Shown: piece by piece, positions 9,618 to 18,902 of the stretch
Numbering within the stretch: the stretch's first letter is position 1
Layout of the letters: each line of letters starts with the position of its first letter
Assembly: GCA_022821065.1 (NCBI GenBank)
Contig: JAJEEK010000010.1
Location: forward strand, 24,534 to 88,533
Length of the DNA stretch: 64,000 nucleotides
Origin: Candidatus Poribacteria bacterium
Lineage (GTDB): Bacteria; Poribacteria; WGA-4E; WGA-3G
Reading direction: 5' to 3'
Made by a program: the position numbers and the translations under genes
Notes under the pieces: model-generated
Told to the model about the DNA's origin: nothing
What the model saw: only the letters and a program-made list of their open reading frames with translations
The model's database searches: none

Positions 9618-10952
9618 ATGTCCAACCAACAAACACAACCGCTTATCGGCGTAGATACCTTCAGTTGGAAGAAATGGGACGCTTGTACACACTGCGGACT
9701 CTGCCTCCCCACCTGTCCAACCTACCGAGAATTAGGCTTAGAAACGGATTCTCCGAGAGGAAGACTCTACTTGATGGGGAGTGCCTTCAAAGAGGAAGAT
9801 GCGACTCCGCTAAATGAAGAATGGTCAGAATACATCTATCGGTGTTTAGATTGCCGTGCCTGTGAAACGGCGTGTCCGTCCGGTGTCCATTTCGGAGAAC
9901 TGCTCGAAGAAGCGCGCGCCATCTATGAACAGAACGCGCCGCGTTCAGCAGCGTATCGATTCTGGACGAACCTTGTTTTCAAGCAACTTCTGCCGAATAA
10001 AGAACGGTTAGACCTCATCTTTGAGTTGATGTGGCTCTACCAACGCCTCGGCATCCGATGGCTGGTTCAGAAACTCGGTATCCTGAAATTGATGGGACAG
10101 CTCGGTGAGATGGAATCGTTATTGCCGAAAATTCCGTCGCCGCAACTGAAGTATACGATACGCGATATTACACCTGCCAAAGGCGAAACGCGTTACCGTG
10201 TCGGATTCATACCCGGTTGTATTATGAATCAGGTTTTTACGGAGACGAATGTCGCTACGATCCGGGTTTTAGCAGAGAACGGTTGCGAAGTCGTTACACC
10301 ACGGAAGCAGACCTGTTGCGGCGCACTACATCTTCACAACGGCGTGCGAGACGTTGCTTCAGACCTTGCGAAACAGAACATTGACGCGTTTGCGGCGGAG
10401 AATTTAGACGCTATTATTATTAACTCTGCTGGCTGCGGTGCGACACTTAAGGAATACGAAGCACTCTTAGCAAACGATCACGCTTATGTAGAGAAGGCGA
10501 AACACTTCAGCCATAAAATGCGCGACATCAGCGAGTTTTTAGCCGAAATTGAGATGATACCGCCGACAGGAGAAATCAAAAAACGTGTTACGTATGACGA
10601 GCCCTGCCATCTTCTTCACGGGCAAGGCGTAAAAGAACAACCTCGTAAAGTTCTCCAGTTAATACCCGGGCTTGAATTGATTGAGCTAACCGAATCCGAA
10701 TGGTGCTGCGGGAGCGCAGGGATCTATAACATCACACAGCCTGAACTTTCACAAGATATCCTCGAACGCAAAATGGCACACATCGCCGAAACCGATGCGG
10801 ACATTGTTGCAACGGGTAACCCCGGTTGTCTCCTCCAGATCCAACTCGGCATCCAGAAACACGGCTTATCCATGAAAGCGATGCATCCAGTTAACCTTTT
10901 AGATTATGCTTATCGTGGCATCGCTCCGGAGGCGTTTTTAGCTGAGCAATAG
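9618..10952 (+). CDS. glcF: Glycolate/lactate oxidase iron-sulfur subunit (GlcF-like)
   Basis: This 444-residue electron-transfer subunit is expected to accept electrons from an FAD 2-hydroxyacid dehydrogenase and pass them to quinone. Two 4Fe-4S motifs are present: CTHCGLCLPTCP at residues 23-34 and CLDCRACETACP near 73-84. They are followed by two CCG domains, each with a cysteine-rich end (TCCGALH and WCCGSAGIY). Length and order match GlcF/LutA-like proteins. It starts 6 bases after larE, implying an operon. The pairing with larE hints at lactate or 2-hydroxyacid metabolism. The FAD subunit is not in the window, so the exact substrate is open. Confidence 0.85.
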   Translation: MSNQQTQPLIGVDTFSWKKWDACTHCGLCLPTCPTYRELGLETDSPRGRLYLMGSAFKEEDATPLNEEWSEYIYRCLDCRACETACPSGVHFGELLEEARAIYEQNAPRSAAYRFWTNLVFKQLLPNKERLDLIFELMWLYQRLGIRWLVQKLGILKLMGQLGEMESLLPKIPSPQLKYTIRDITPAKGETRYRVGFIPGCIMNQVFTETNVATIRVLAENGCEVVTPRKQTCCGALHLHNGVRDVASDLAKQNIDAFAAENLDAIIINSAGCGATLKEYEALLANDHAYVEKAKHFSHKMRDISEFLAEIEMIPPTGEIKKRVTYDEPCHLLHGQGVKEQPRKVLQLIPGLELIELTESEWCCGSAGIYNITQPELSQDILERKMAHIAETDADIVATGNPGCLLQIQLGIQKHGLSMKAMHPVNLLDYAYRGIAPEAFLAEQ

Positions 10953-10972
10953 TGGAGCTGAGAAAGAAAATC

Positions 10973-11557
10973 ATGTTTTTATCAGACAGAGATATTATCA
11001 AGTATATGGAGGCGGGAAAGATTAAAATTTCCCCGGAACCAGACCTTCAAACACAACTCGGTAGTTGCTCTATTGATTTCAGATTAAGCAATACCTTTCG
11101 TGTGTTTGAGCATAGCAAATATCCTTACATTGATCTACGCACTGAGATTGATACCAACGATTTGATGCGAAGAGTTGATGTTCCAGATGGTGATGCCTTC
11201 ACAATGCAACCGGGTGAGCTTGTCCTGGCAGCAACGCAGGAGGAACTCGTATTAGCAGACGATGTCATGGCGCGGCTTGAAGGGAGAAGTAGTTTGGCGC
11301 GGCTCGGTATTATCGTCCATAGTACTGCGGGACTCTTTGACCCGGGTTGGACCGGGATTCCTACTCTGGAGTTGGGAAATCTCGGACGCATGCCGGTCAG
11401 ATTATATCCAGGGATGCGAATTTGTGCCTTTACTTTTGCGCAACTTTCATCACCTGCGCGCGTCCCGTATCAACTTAAACCGGCAAACAAATATGCAGGA
11501 CAGAACGGACCCGAAACGAGTCGATTTGCTAAAGATATTGAATTCTCGGACGAATAA
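10973..11557 (+). CDS. dcd: dCTP deaminase
   Basis: Deaminates dCTP to dUTP (or directly to dUMP in bifunctional relatives) in pyrimidine deoxynucleotide synthesis. The 194-residue protein has the conserved core EGRSSLARLGI followed by the STAGLFDPGWTG segment and PTLELGN, which form the trimeric active site. An in-frame GTG at 10952 overlaps the preceding stop codon, but family members begin MxLSDRDI, so ATG 10973 is chosen; GGAG and GAGAAAG lie just upstream. It is the last gene of the def-larE-glcF-dcd strand run. Confidence 0.92.
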   Translation: MFLSDRDIIKYMEAGKIKISPEPDLQTQLGSCSIDFRLSNTFRVFEHSKYPYIDLRTEIDTNDLMRRVDVPDGDAFTMQPGELVLAATQEELVLADDVMARLEGRSSLARLGIIVHSTAGLFDPGWTGIPTLELGNLGRMPVRLYPGMRICAFTFAQLSSPARVPYQLKPANKYAGQNGPETSRFAKDIEFSDE

Positions 11558-11788
11558 CCTGAAAATCGCGGTTTGATAGAGGTAGAGGCTACGCATAAAA
11601 AATGGGCAATGCCATGCCTAATAATTTAGCAAAATCTTGAAGTTTTTCAAACATCGCCTGAACACAATTTCGTTGCAGCCGACAATTTCACGTCTCTTTT
11701 TTTCTCCGACCCCTGTAATTCGTGATTTTGCACCCGAGTTTTCTTGTTTTTGCCAATTAATACCATGCGATTCTCAATTCCTATGAAT
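11558..11788. other. Gap downstream of dcd and upstream of the glnA promoter
   Basis: No coding region is convincing here. The segment is AT-rich toward the right. CCAATT (near 11754) and AATTGG (11786-11791) could pair, bracketing the upstream side of the sigma-54 promoter; an activator site could lie in this stretch but no clear NtrC-type dyad was recognised. Confidence 0.4.
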
Positions 11789-11804
11789 TGGCATAAATTT
11801 TGCT
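11789..11804 (+). promoter_or_regulatory. Sigma-54 (RpoN) type promoter of glnA
   Basis: TGGCATAAATTTTGCT carries the -24 GG (11790-11791) and -12 GC (11802-11803) with the exact 12-base register of the consensus TGGCAC-N5-TTGCW. It stands about 225 bases before glnA, a gene classically under RpoN/NtrC nitrogen control. Confidence 0.7.
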
Positions 11805-11896
11805 TATCTATTCAATAAGGTACTTGTCAAACGTGTGAGTTACGTGTTCAATTGATGAACCTATGACATTTTTCTGAGTTATTAAAACTGGATTTT

Positions 11897-11930
11897 GGGG
11901 AAACCACCGGGCTTCGTGCTATGTTTTCCC
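11897..11930 (+). promoter_or_regulatory. Hairpin in the glnA leader
   Basis: GGGGAAAC (11897-11904) can pair over 8 bp (one wobble) with GTTTTCCC (11923-11930), loop 18 bases. It would be in the 5' leader of an mRNA started at the sigma-54 site. It does not match the known glutamine riboswitch consensus as I remember it. Confidence 0.4.
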
Positions 11931-12028
11931 TATACCGTTTTATTACATTGTAGTCTCGGTCCCTGGATCGAGATAATATAAATGATAAGTTTTGGCTCAC
12001 AAACGATGCCAAAATAGGAGGATATGTA

Positions 12029-13444
12029 ATGACACCAAGTGAGGTGATCGCACTTGCTAAAGAGCATGATGTGAAAATAGTCGACCTCAAGTTTATGGAT
12101 CTGCCGGGAATGTGGCAACACTTCTCGATGATGGCAGATGAATTGACCGAAGACCTCTTTGAAGAAGGCGCCGGTTTTGACGGTTCGAGTATCCGTGGTT
12201 TCCAAGCCATTAACGAGAGTGATATGCTGCTCTTCCCGGACCCAGCGACGGCTCTCATTGATCCGGTCTGTAAGGTACCAACACTCAGCATCACGTGTAA
12301 CATCAAAGACCCGATTACGTTGGAGAATTACACCCGCGATGTACGGCATGTTGCCCAGAAAGCGGAAGCCTATTTACAGTCCACTGGAATTGGTGATATC
12401 AGTTATTGGGGACCTGAGGCAGAATTCTATCTCCTGAACGATATTCGTTACGGACAGAACCAGAATTCCGGTTTCTATCACGTTGATTCTGTTGAGGGAA
12501 GTTGGAATTCCGGTCGTGAAGAGAACCCGAACTTGGGCTACAAACCGCGTTACAAAGAAGGTTACTTTCCAGTCCCACCTTCCGATACGCTTCAAGACCT
12601 ACGTTCCGAAATCTGTCTGAAACTCATGGAATCCGGTATTGATGTAGAAGTTCACCACCACGAAGTGGGAACTGCTGGGCAAGGTGAGATTGATATTCGT
12701 TACGGCGAACTCACATCGACAGGCGATAAGATTGCGTTGTATAAGTATATCGTCAAGAATGTCGCCCGCGAGAATAACTTGGTCGCCACCTTCATGCCGA
12801 AACCACTTTTCCAAGACAACGGTTCTGGGATGCATGTCCACCAAAGTATCTGGAAAAACGGGAAGAATATCTTCTACGATCCACAGGGGTATTCACTGCT
12901 CAGTGAAGACGCTCTCTACTACATCGGTGGTCTGCTCGCACATGCCCGTTCGCTCTGTGCCATCATCGCGCCGACAACCAACTCTTATAAACGGTTGGTC
13001 CCAGGGTATGAAGCCCCGGTCAATATCGCCTACTCACAGCGGAACCGTAGTGCCTGTGTTCGTATTCCTGTCTACTCGAAGAGTGAGAAAGCGAAACGCG
13101 TCGAATTCCGGACACCGGACCCGTCTTGTAATCCGTATCTCGCCTTCAGCGCGCTACTTATGGCAGGTCTTGATGGCATACAGAATCGTATCCATCCAGG
13201 TGATCCGTTGGATAAAGACCTTTATGACCTTGAGCCGGAAGAACTTGCGGACATTGAATCCACGCCAGTATCTCTCGGTGATGCGCTTGATGCCTTGGAA
13301 GAGGATCACGAATATCTTCTCAAGGGTGACGTATTCACGCAAGATGTTTTGGATGTCTGGATTGATTACAAACGTGAGAACGAGGTAGATGCTGTCAACA
13401 TGAGACCGCATCCGTATGAATTCTTCCTCTATCACGATATTTAG
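12029..13444 (+). CDS. glnA: Glutamine synthetase type I
   Basis: Condenses glutamate and ammonia to glutamine with ATP, the main ammonium assimilation step; acts as a cytosolic dodecamer. The 471-residue length is typical of GSI. Visible landmarks are [10 protein letters not shown], the catalytic-centre segment GSGMHVHQS, the ATP-site region with NRSACVRIP, and the C-terminal DLYDL in which the tyrosine matches the adenylylation site of GSI-beta enzymes. An AGGAGG ribosome site precedes the ATG by seven bases. Transcription probably starts at the sigma-54 element at 11789. glnB follows 154 bases downstream, giving a compact nitrogen-control module. Confidence 0.97.
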   Translation: MTPSEVIALAKEHDVKIVDLKFMDLPGMWQHFSMMADELTEDLFEEGAGFDGSSIRGFQAINESDMLLFPDPATALIDPVCKVPTLSITCNIKDPITLENYTRDVRHVAQKAEAYLQSTGIGDISYWGPEAEFYLLNDIRYGQNQNSGFYHVDSVEGSWNSGREENPNLGYKPRYKEGYFPVPPSDTLQDLRSEICLKLMESGIDVEVHHHEVGTAGQGEIDIRYGELTSTGDKIALYKYIVKNVARENNLVATFMPKPLFQDNGSGMHVHQSIWKNGKNIFYDPQGYSLLSEDALYYIGGLLAHARSLCAIIAPTTNSYKRLVPGYEAPVNIAYSQRNRSACVRIPVYSKSEKAKRVEFRTPDPSCNPYLAFSALLMAGLDGIQNRIHPGDPLDKDLYDLEPEELADIESTPVSLGDALDALEEDHEYLLKGDVFTQDVLDVWIDYKRENEVDAVNMRPHPYEFFLYHDI

Positions 13445-13547
13445 ATCGTGTAGAGAGATTCTGAAAACCGTCTGGAGGTCGGATCCGCGTATCCGTCCTC
13501 CGCACTGGTTTGTAAGTATTAAGCGAAAGATCGTCCGCCGTGATTAA

Positions 13548-13937
<390 letters not shown>

Positions 13938-13961
13938 CATTCTATACTGTTTCCTCGCGGA

Positions 13962-13995
13962 GAGGTGGGCACCCGTGCCTGCCTCTTATTTTTTT
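13962..13995 (+). terminator. Intrinsic terminator after glnB
   Basis: GAGGTGGGCA (13962-13971) pairs with TGCCTGCCTC (13976-13985), 10 bp with two wobbles and a 4-base loop, followed by TTATTTTTTT. Confidence 0.85.
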
Positions 13996-13999
13996 CAAT

Positions 14000-15349
14000 T
14001 CAATCGAACAAAGAAGCGACGAGTGCCTCCATCGCTGGTACTGTCCCCACATCCGGTAAGGACGACATCGCCGCCCAAGTCTCGTAACCGCCCTCCTCTG
14101 TCAACGCCTTATCCGTGCAGATATAACCGATATACCCGTTTGCTAAACTAACAAGGAACAGCGGATTCGCGTCAGATGCCGATTTGATGCTAAATCCTGT
14201 TTCAACGAAAACTTCTCCGGGGAGTGCCACAATCGCTGCCTCACCGAGCCGTAGCACCTGAACCGGTGCTGTCATTTGTGCTGGCAGTTTTGCGATACGT
14301 TGGCATTCTCGTGCGTAGACATCAACGAGGGCTTGCGGTATCGGCTGTCCAACCACCCAGCTGAACGGACCCCTGTCGTAACCGTCGTAAGTCCCTTGCG
14401 GTACAGACAATACCTGCTCAGAGACTTTGAGGTCCTCAGCGGTAATCTGTTTGCGAGGGAACGTAAGCGTCGCAAGAGACCCACTGAGATCAAGTGTGTC
14501 GTGCATCTCCATAAACTGCATCTCGGTGATGAAATGCCCAGCGAGGACATTTGCCATTTTCACTGCCTGTTGATGTCCCCGTGCCGTCCATTTCGTCTGT
14601 CCACTGAAGTCGATATTGTTAATCTGTCCAGATGCGGCGTTCCAGAGGAGCGAAATACACGTATCGCCGAGATAGCGGCGCATCAGCCGATCGAAATGAC
14701 CGAAATAGTCCGCGGAGAGTGCGTTGCCGTTGTCGGTACCGATATAATGGAGCGAAAAGTTCGCGACAGCCGCGATGGGAGCACCGTCTTCCCTTTCGAC
14801 GAACATCATCGCTAATTCGGGGTCTATTGTCCCTGTCGGTTCCACAAGATCGGGGTTATTGACCCCCGGATTCATACGGACGGTGCCATCTTTCATGTGC
14901 CACCGCCGATTGAACGTGATGCGTTCCTCGTTGACGCTGGCGAACCCCACCCTCGCAGGCTGAAGTCGCAACGCAGCGAGTTCAACCGCATCAGCGATTT
15001 TTAGTGGCACCGACTTGATATAGCCATCATCTTCGTCAACACCGAGCAGATTCGCAACAGCCACACCCGTATGCGTATGTGTTGCGTTCACCATAACGTG
15101 CGCTGGCGGGATGGCACATCTATCAGCAATGCGCGCTTTGGCTACGTCTGTGATCTTCTCAGGTATCGCGATGAGATCGCACGTGACAAACGCCACGCGT
15201 GTTGAACCGTTGTCAATGACGACCGCTTTAGCAAAGAGTTCATCGTGAACATCTTCGGCGTATCTCGGACGAAAACTTCCCGGTATCCTTGCACCGAGGG
15301 GAGGTGTGATATTCGTCGTCGCGCTTCCTGCCTTAAGTGTTGTTTGCAT
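14000..15349 (-). CDS. Neutral/alkaline ceramidase-like hydrolase
   Basis: A protein of about 449 residues related to the N-terminal catalytic domain of neutral ceramidases, a zinc amidohydrolase fold. Supporting motifs are the opening AGSATTNITPPLG, NATHTHTG with the paired histidines of the metal site, and the downstream NFSLHYIG. It is shorter than true ceramidases and lacks an evident signal peptide, as is common for bacterial homologues annotated this way. The start is taken at 15349, preceded by AAAGGAG eight bases away, not at the longer in-frame ATG at 15451, which has no ribosome site. The substrate is unproven. It follows an amine oxidase gene on the same strand by 13 bases. Confidence 0.75.
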   Translation of the reverse strand: MQTTLKAGSATTNITPPLGARIPGSFRPRYAEDVHDELFAKAVVIDNGSTRVAFVTCDLIAIPEKITDVAKARIADRCAIPPAHVMVNATHTHTGVAVANLLGVDEDDGYIKSVPLKIADAVELAALRLQPARVGFASVNEERITFNRRWHMKDGTVRMNPGVNNPDLVEPTGTIDPELAMMFVEREDGAPIAAVANFSLHYIGTDNGNALSADYFGHFDRLMRRYLGDTCISLLWNAASGQINNIDFSGQTKWTARGHQQAVKMANVLAGHFITEMQFMEMHDTLDLSGSLATLTFPRKQITAEDLKVSEQVLSVPQGTYDGYDRGPFSWVVGQPIPQALVDVYARECQRIAKLPAQMTAPVQVLRLGEAAIVALPGEVFVETGFSIKSASDANPLFLVSLANGYIGYICTDKALTEEGGYETWAAMSSLPDVGTVPAMEALVASLFD

Positions 15350-15362
15350 TGTCCAGTCTCCT

Positions 15363-16538
15363 TTATTTTTCTCTATTTTGCCATGATTGTAACCTTGGAA
15401 TGCCGCTTGAGATTTTGTGTTCCCGGTCAATACGGAATGGATGGATGTCAAAATCGGTTTCGCCGTTCATAGCAAGTTCGCTCATAATACGTCCGATGAG
15501 GGAACAGAACTTGAAACCGTGTCCTGAGAAACCAGCAGCAATCAACACATCCGAGCAGTCCGGGTGTCTATCAATGATAAAATCTTCATCGGGCGTTTCG
15601 GTATAGAGGCAGACTTCGGCGTGTGTGGCGCGTCGAAGTTCTGGCATGCGTTCCTGAACATAGGCATCAATGTGCGCAATATAATCCGTATCTGGTGTGC
15701 GTTCGCATGTATCGGGCGAGACGAGGTCTCCCCTTCCGTGGCGTGCTATCTTTACGCCGGAACCGAAAGCCGGGATACCGTAGAGAAATTCGCCATCCGT
15801 TGTCATTTCAGCAAAGACTGGAAACCGATCCGGTTTGAATCGGTCTGTGTCTACCGGTTGGTAGTAGCACACCTGTTGCTTCGTGACAGTGAGCGGGAGG
15901 TCCAATTCCGAGAGGAGTTTGCCTGTCCACGCCCCTGCAGTCACAACGATCTTTCTGCTCCGGAACTGACCGTCATCCGTACAGACAGTCGGAAAGTCTC
16001 CCTGCCAATCAATCTCGGTTACAACGGTTTCTTCTCGGACAGTTGTGCTGTGCTGTTCTGCCAATTCTAAGTGTGTCAGAACACACTCGGCGGCGTGGAG
16101 GAACCCCGTATCCTTCTGCCAGAGGATGTCCATATCTTTTGATACTTGGAACTGTGGAAACCGCTCCCTCAATTGCGTCGCAGACCACCACTCGGATTGA
16201 ACGCCTGCGGTATCCAAACTCCGCCGCACAGACTGTCCATAAGAATTTCCGCGTCCGCCGAGACATACGCTCCCTGTAATGAAAAGCAGCGGCTTTCCTG
16301 ATACGGACTCAAGATCGCGCCACTCAGCGTAAGCGGTTTTCATCAATTCGGTGTAGAAAGGTTTATCGTAGAAAAAACGGATGATACGAGTTGCGCCGTG
16401 TGAACTCCCGAAGATATGTCCACGTTGAAACTGTTCTAAAACAAGGACATCTGCACCAGATTTAGCGAGATGATATGCCGACGCACTCCCCATCCCGCCA
16501 GCACCGATAACAATTGCATCGTAGATGTGTGAGTTCAT
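15363..16538 (-). CDS. FAD-dependent N-methyl amino acid oxidase (sarcosine / N-methyltryptophan oxidase family)
   Basis: This 391-residue monomeric flavoenzyme oxidises the N-methyl or amino group of small amino acids with O2. The N-terminus carries the dinucleotide fold GAGGMGSASAYHL and FGSSHGATRI. Near residue 305 the segment VCLYTETPDEDFIIDRHP contains the cysteine that covalently binds FAD in monomeric sarcosine oxidase. GFSGHGFK near the end is also family typical. Length matches SolA/MSOX. It lies upstream of and close to the ceramidase-like gene. Sarcosine, N-methyltryptophan or pipecolate are all possible substrates. Confidence 0.85.
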   Translation of the reverse strand: MNSHIYDAIVIGAGGMGSASAYHLAKSGADVLVLEQFQRGHIFGSSHGATRIIRFFYDKPFYTELMKTAYAEWRDLESVSGKPLLFITGSVCLGGRGNSYGQSVRRSLDTAGVQSEWWSATQLRERFPQFQVSKDMDILWQKDTGFLHAAECVLTHLELAEQHSTTVREETVVTEIDWQGDFPTVCTDDGQFRSRKIVVTAGAWTGKLLSELDLPLTVTKQQVCYYQPVDTDRFKPDRFPVFAEMTTDGEFLYGIPAFGSGVKIARHGRGDLVSPDTCERTPDTDYIAHIDAYVQERMPELRRATHAEVCLYTETPDEDFIIDRHPDCSDVLIAAGFSGHGFKFCSLIGRIMSELAMNGETDFDIHPFRIDREHKISSGIPRLQSWQNREK

Positions 16539-16569
16539 AATTGTTAGTTGTTGGTTGTCGGTTGTCAGT

Positions 16570-16713
16570 TATAGTAAATTCCAAAAATAAATACACACTT
16601 TCGCCCCCCGGTAGGTGCGGTGTTTTTGCTGGGGTTTTTGATAGGGTGTTTCTTCAATTTCCGTCCTAACCGCACCGATGCTAAGTGTATAAGTAACTAC
16701 AGGATCTACTATA
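16570..16713. repeat. MITE-like element with TATAGTARAT ends
   Basis: A 144-bp segment bounded by TATAGTAAATTCC on the left and GGATCTACTATA on the right (inverted TATAGTAGATCC). Inside, GGTGCGG and CCGCACC form an inner inverted repeat. The ends match the end of the IS630-type element at 63863 (TATAGTAAAC), which suggests a non-autonomous derivative of that family. It occupies most of the 300-base gap upstream of the oxidase. Confidence 0.6.
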
Positions 16714-16771
16714 TAAATTCAAAGTTGAAAGACTACTACTGTTCTGTCATTTTTATTTTCATGGATTGTAG

Positions 16772-16798
16772 GTTGGGTTGAACGCAGTGAAACCCAAC
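16772..16798. repeat. GTTGGGTT hairpin repeat
   Basis: GTTGGGTT (16772-16779) and AACCCAAC (16791-16798) form an 8-bp stem with an 11-base loop. It resembles short dispersed palindromes seen in many bacterial genomes; no function is visible. It sits between the MITE and the end of the PhyH gene. Confidence 0.6.
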
Positions 16799-16841
16799 AT
16801 CTTCAATCAATATAACCTATCATTTTTCGCGTGACACAACA

Positions 16842-17597
16842 CTAACACGGGAACGGATTTGGCACAGTCGTGAAATGTTGGTATCGGTCTTCACCGCGTA
16901 GGAGTATCGGTTTCCACGGACGTTTCAGCGAATTATCCTCTGCCTGCTTCACCGATGGCGCAATGTACCGAATGGTTAATCCACACCGCCGCCGCCTCGA
17001 ATGGTTCGGTAGGCTGCCGTGTATGATCTGTCCGTGATGGATGGACATCTCTCCCGCTCTCAATACCAGATCAAAAGCGGTCTCTGCTTCCGCTTCGGTG
17101 ACGGGGACCTCCTGATTGATGCTGAGGAGGTTGCCTGCCTGTTCGGACTTTCCGTGTTCTTGGATACCGCGCTGATGGCTTCCCGGAATTACCTGCATGC
17201 AACCATTACCTGTATCGCTATCGTCTATGGCGTACCAAGCCGTAATCGCATCTGGCGGTTCAAGCCCCCAGTATGTTACATCTTGATGCCATGCGACGAA
17301 CTTCTCACGGGGTCCGTACTTACAGAAAAAATGGGTGGCTAATAGCATTATATCAGGACCGATGAGTGCCTCAATGACATCAATGATCTTCGGGTGTATA
17401 GCGATCTCCCAGATGAATTGGTGGTCAAAATGCCAGTCAATGAGACCGATTTCGCATTTTTCTTTCCCGACTTCTGCTTCTAACGCATCGTATTCTTTAC
17501 GAAAATGTAAAGCCTCAACTTCTTCAGCAACGCGAATGCCGGTCAAAAATCCATCTTTTTGGTAATTTTCAGCGAGTTGTCCGTTTGTCGTTTCCAT
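16842..17597 (-). CDS. Phytanoyl-CoA dioxygenase (PhyH) family protein
   Basis: A 251-residue non-haem Fe(II)/2-oxoglutarate oxygenase. The facial triad is visible: WHQD supplies the first His and the Asp near residues 103-105, and HGSLPNHS near residue 190 supplies the distal His, followed by an Arg-rich 2-oxoglutarate site. The GSHQRG turn after VIPGSH is typical of PhyH. The start codon is preceded by the AACCGCAAGGAA repeat element that acts as the ribosome site. The substrate is unknown; bacterial members hydroxylate diverse small molecules. It precedes no other gene closely on its strand except the oxidase beyond the repeats. Confidence 0.85.
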   Translation of the reverse strand: METTNGQLAENYQKDGFLTGIRVAEEVEALHFRKEYDALEAEVGKEKCEIGLIDWHFDHQFIWEIAIHPKIIDVIEALIGPDIMLLATHFFCKYGPREKFVAWHQDVTYWGLEPPDAITAWYAIDDSDTGNGCMQVIPGSHQRGIQEHGKSEQAGNLLSINQEVPVTEAEAETAFDLVLRAGEMSIHHGQIIHGSLPNHSRRRRCGLTIRYIAPSVKQAEDNSLKRPWKPILLRGEDRYQHFTTVPNPFPC

Positions 17598-17669
17598 ATT
17601 TTAATTATTCCTTGCGGTTCGGTTAGGGCAATCGAATGAATAACGTTGATTAACGTATATAAGTCCGGT

Positions 17670-18557
17670 TTACGAAAGTTCTGGGAGTTTACACTGCCGA
17701 AACCACTGCGAATCTTCAGGTGGCGATTCGTCTGGATTTTTCATCGTTTCAAAAGTTTTCAATGCTGGTGTTACCGTCTCTGTCCATATCTGCTCGACTT
17801 CTTGAAAAGTTACAGGACGACGTTCGGAAATATCCAGTTTCGTATAATCTTCCAACAATTCCGTCATCTTTTTCCCGAGCCATGCAACTTCATCGTTCAC
17901 CATACGTTCACCGATGCGCCGGTCTGATTCAAAAGCGTTTCTGCCCATCGCGAAGTGCGGTCCTTGTGCATCCGCTTCCGGCATACGCGACATATCAACG
18001 CAGTCGGGCTCCAACGCCCAGAGAAGCGAGGTTTCAACTCTACCTGCATGATCTGCGCCGTTACCCTGTCGGTCGAAACCCGGCGTATTCGCCTCAAAAT
18101 CTGGGAGTCCATAGAGTCGCATAGCGAAGTGTGGCTGAATTAACGTCAGGAGTGTTTTGAGGTCTTGCCAGTTCGGCCCGTAGTGTCCTGTGAGGAAGAT
18201 AGCGGCATGGAAGCCGAGCGCATCAGCGGCACGGACGTGGTAACAGACGTTTTTGAAGTGTTGCCACGCTGGCATAGCGGTGAGCCAACTCCGCGCTTCG
18301 CCGACATTTTGGTACGCCCAATTCGCATACATACCGTGTTCATGGATATGCCAATAGTCTGGGGGCGCGACGATGCCGCCGTGCGCGTATGCAGTACGAC
18401 AGGCGATCGCATGCGCCTTAAGCGCATCCAATCCGACTGTGTTTTGTGGTCCGTGCGGTTCGCAGAGTCCGTAGGTGAAATAGACACCCGGACATTCATT
18501 GAACGCTGCCTCTAACTCATCGGGGAACATCCGTTCCCAACGTACCTTTTTTTGCAT
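17670..18557 (-). CDS. Creatininase-family amidohydrolase
   Basis: A 295-residue protein of the creatininase fold, whose members open cyclic amides or hydrolyse formamide-type bonds with two metals. The metal site follows from GLCEPHGPQ with a downstream D (VGLDALKAHAIA), GHYGPN in place of the usual GHGGN, and HAGRVETS, which matches the HAGxxETS motif. The GHYGPN variation is notable, since one metal-adjacent glycine is altered. The protein is slightly longer than creatinine amidohydrolase. Together with the adjacent amine oxidase it could serve creatinine/sarcosine-type nitrogen compounds, but that is inference from proximity. Confidence 0.8.
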   Translation of the reverse strand: MQKKVRWERMFPDELEAAFNECPGVYFTYGLCEPHGPQNTVGLDALKAHAIACRTAYAHGGIVAPPDYWHIHEHGMYANWAYQNVGEARSWLTAMPAWQHFKNVCYHVRAADALGFHAAIFLTGHYGPNWQDLKTLLTLIQPHFAMRLYGLPDFEANTPGFDRQGNGADHAGRVETSLLWALEPDCVDMSRMPEADAQGPHFAMGRNAFESDRRIGERMVNDEVAWLGKKMTELLEDYTKLDISERRPVTFQEVEQIWTETVTPALKTFETMKNPDESPPEDSQWFRQCKLPELS

Positions 18558-18588
18558 TAGGGGTTCCTCTTAAATCGGTGTCAATTTT

Positions 18589-18771
18589 CTAATCCTGTCT
18601 ATCCCATTCTTTGAAAACAACACCACATTTCGGGCATTGCGTTGACCATCCTATTTGTCGCTGTCCGCAATTTGGACAGATATATCTAACACCTTTCTGA
18701 TACGCATACATCCAAATTCCTACAATAAGCAGAAAAAATAAAAATATGATTGCTTCCATTTTCTGTTCCAT
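18589..18771 (-). CDS. Small membrane-anchored zinc-ribbon protein
   Basis: A 60-residue protein with one N-terminal hydrophobic helix (residues about 6-23) and a C-terminal zinc ribbon, CPNCGQ and CPKCGVVF, giving four cysteines in a Cys4 site. Function unknown; such ribbons are often translation- or chaperone-associated, but nothing here shows it. Two ATGs are possible, at 18771 and four codons later. A MITE begins five bases upstream of the first, so any native promoter and ribosome site have probably been displaced or are supplied by the element. Confidence 0.65.
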   Translation of the reverse strand: MEQKMEAIIFLFFLLIVGIWMYAYQKGVRYICPNCGQRQIGWSTQCPKCGVVFKEWDRQD

Positions 18772-18775
18772 AACT

Positions 18776-18897
18776 TAGGACTTACGCCTGCTGCGCTTTA
18801 TGTACCACAAACTTTTAGTTTGTGCTGTTAGAACGCTATGTTTTACGAGAAATCTCATCTAACAGAACAGACTGCAGTCAAAATTGCGTAAGTCCTA
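18776..18897. repeat. MITE-like element with GGACTTACGC ends and TA flanks
   Basis: GGACTTACGC (18778-18787) and GCGTAAGTCC (18886-18895) are perfect 10-bp terminal inverted repeats flanked on both sides by TA, consistent with TA target duplication as for IS630/Tc1-type elements. Inside lies the hairpin word ACAAACTTTTAGTTTGTGC. There is no ORF. Related copies are at 33335-33451, 4198-4278 and 29934-29948. Confidence 0.75.
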
Positions 18898-18902
18898 TGT
18901 AG

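Noticed and set aside
11897..12028. Glutamine riboswitch in the glnA leader
   Set aside because: The hairpin does not contain the conserved words of the glnA/Downstream-peptide motifs as I know them.
12684..13388. 234-residue frame within glnA
   Set aside because: Shadow of glnA in another frame with skewed, basic composition.
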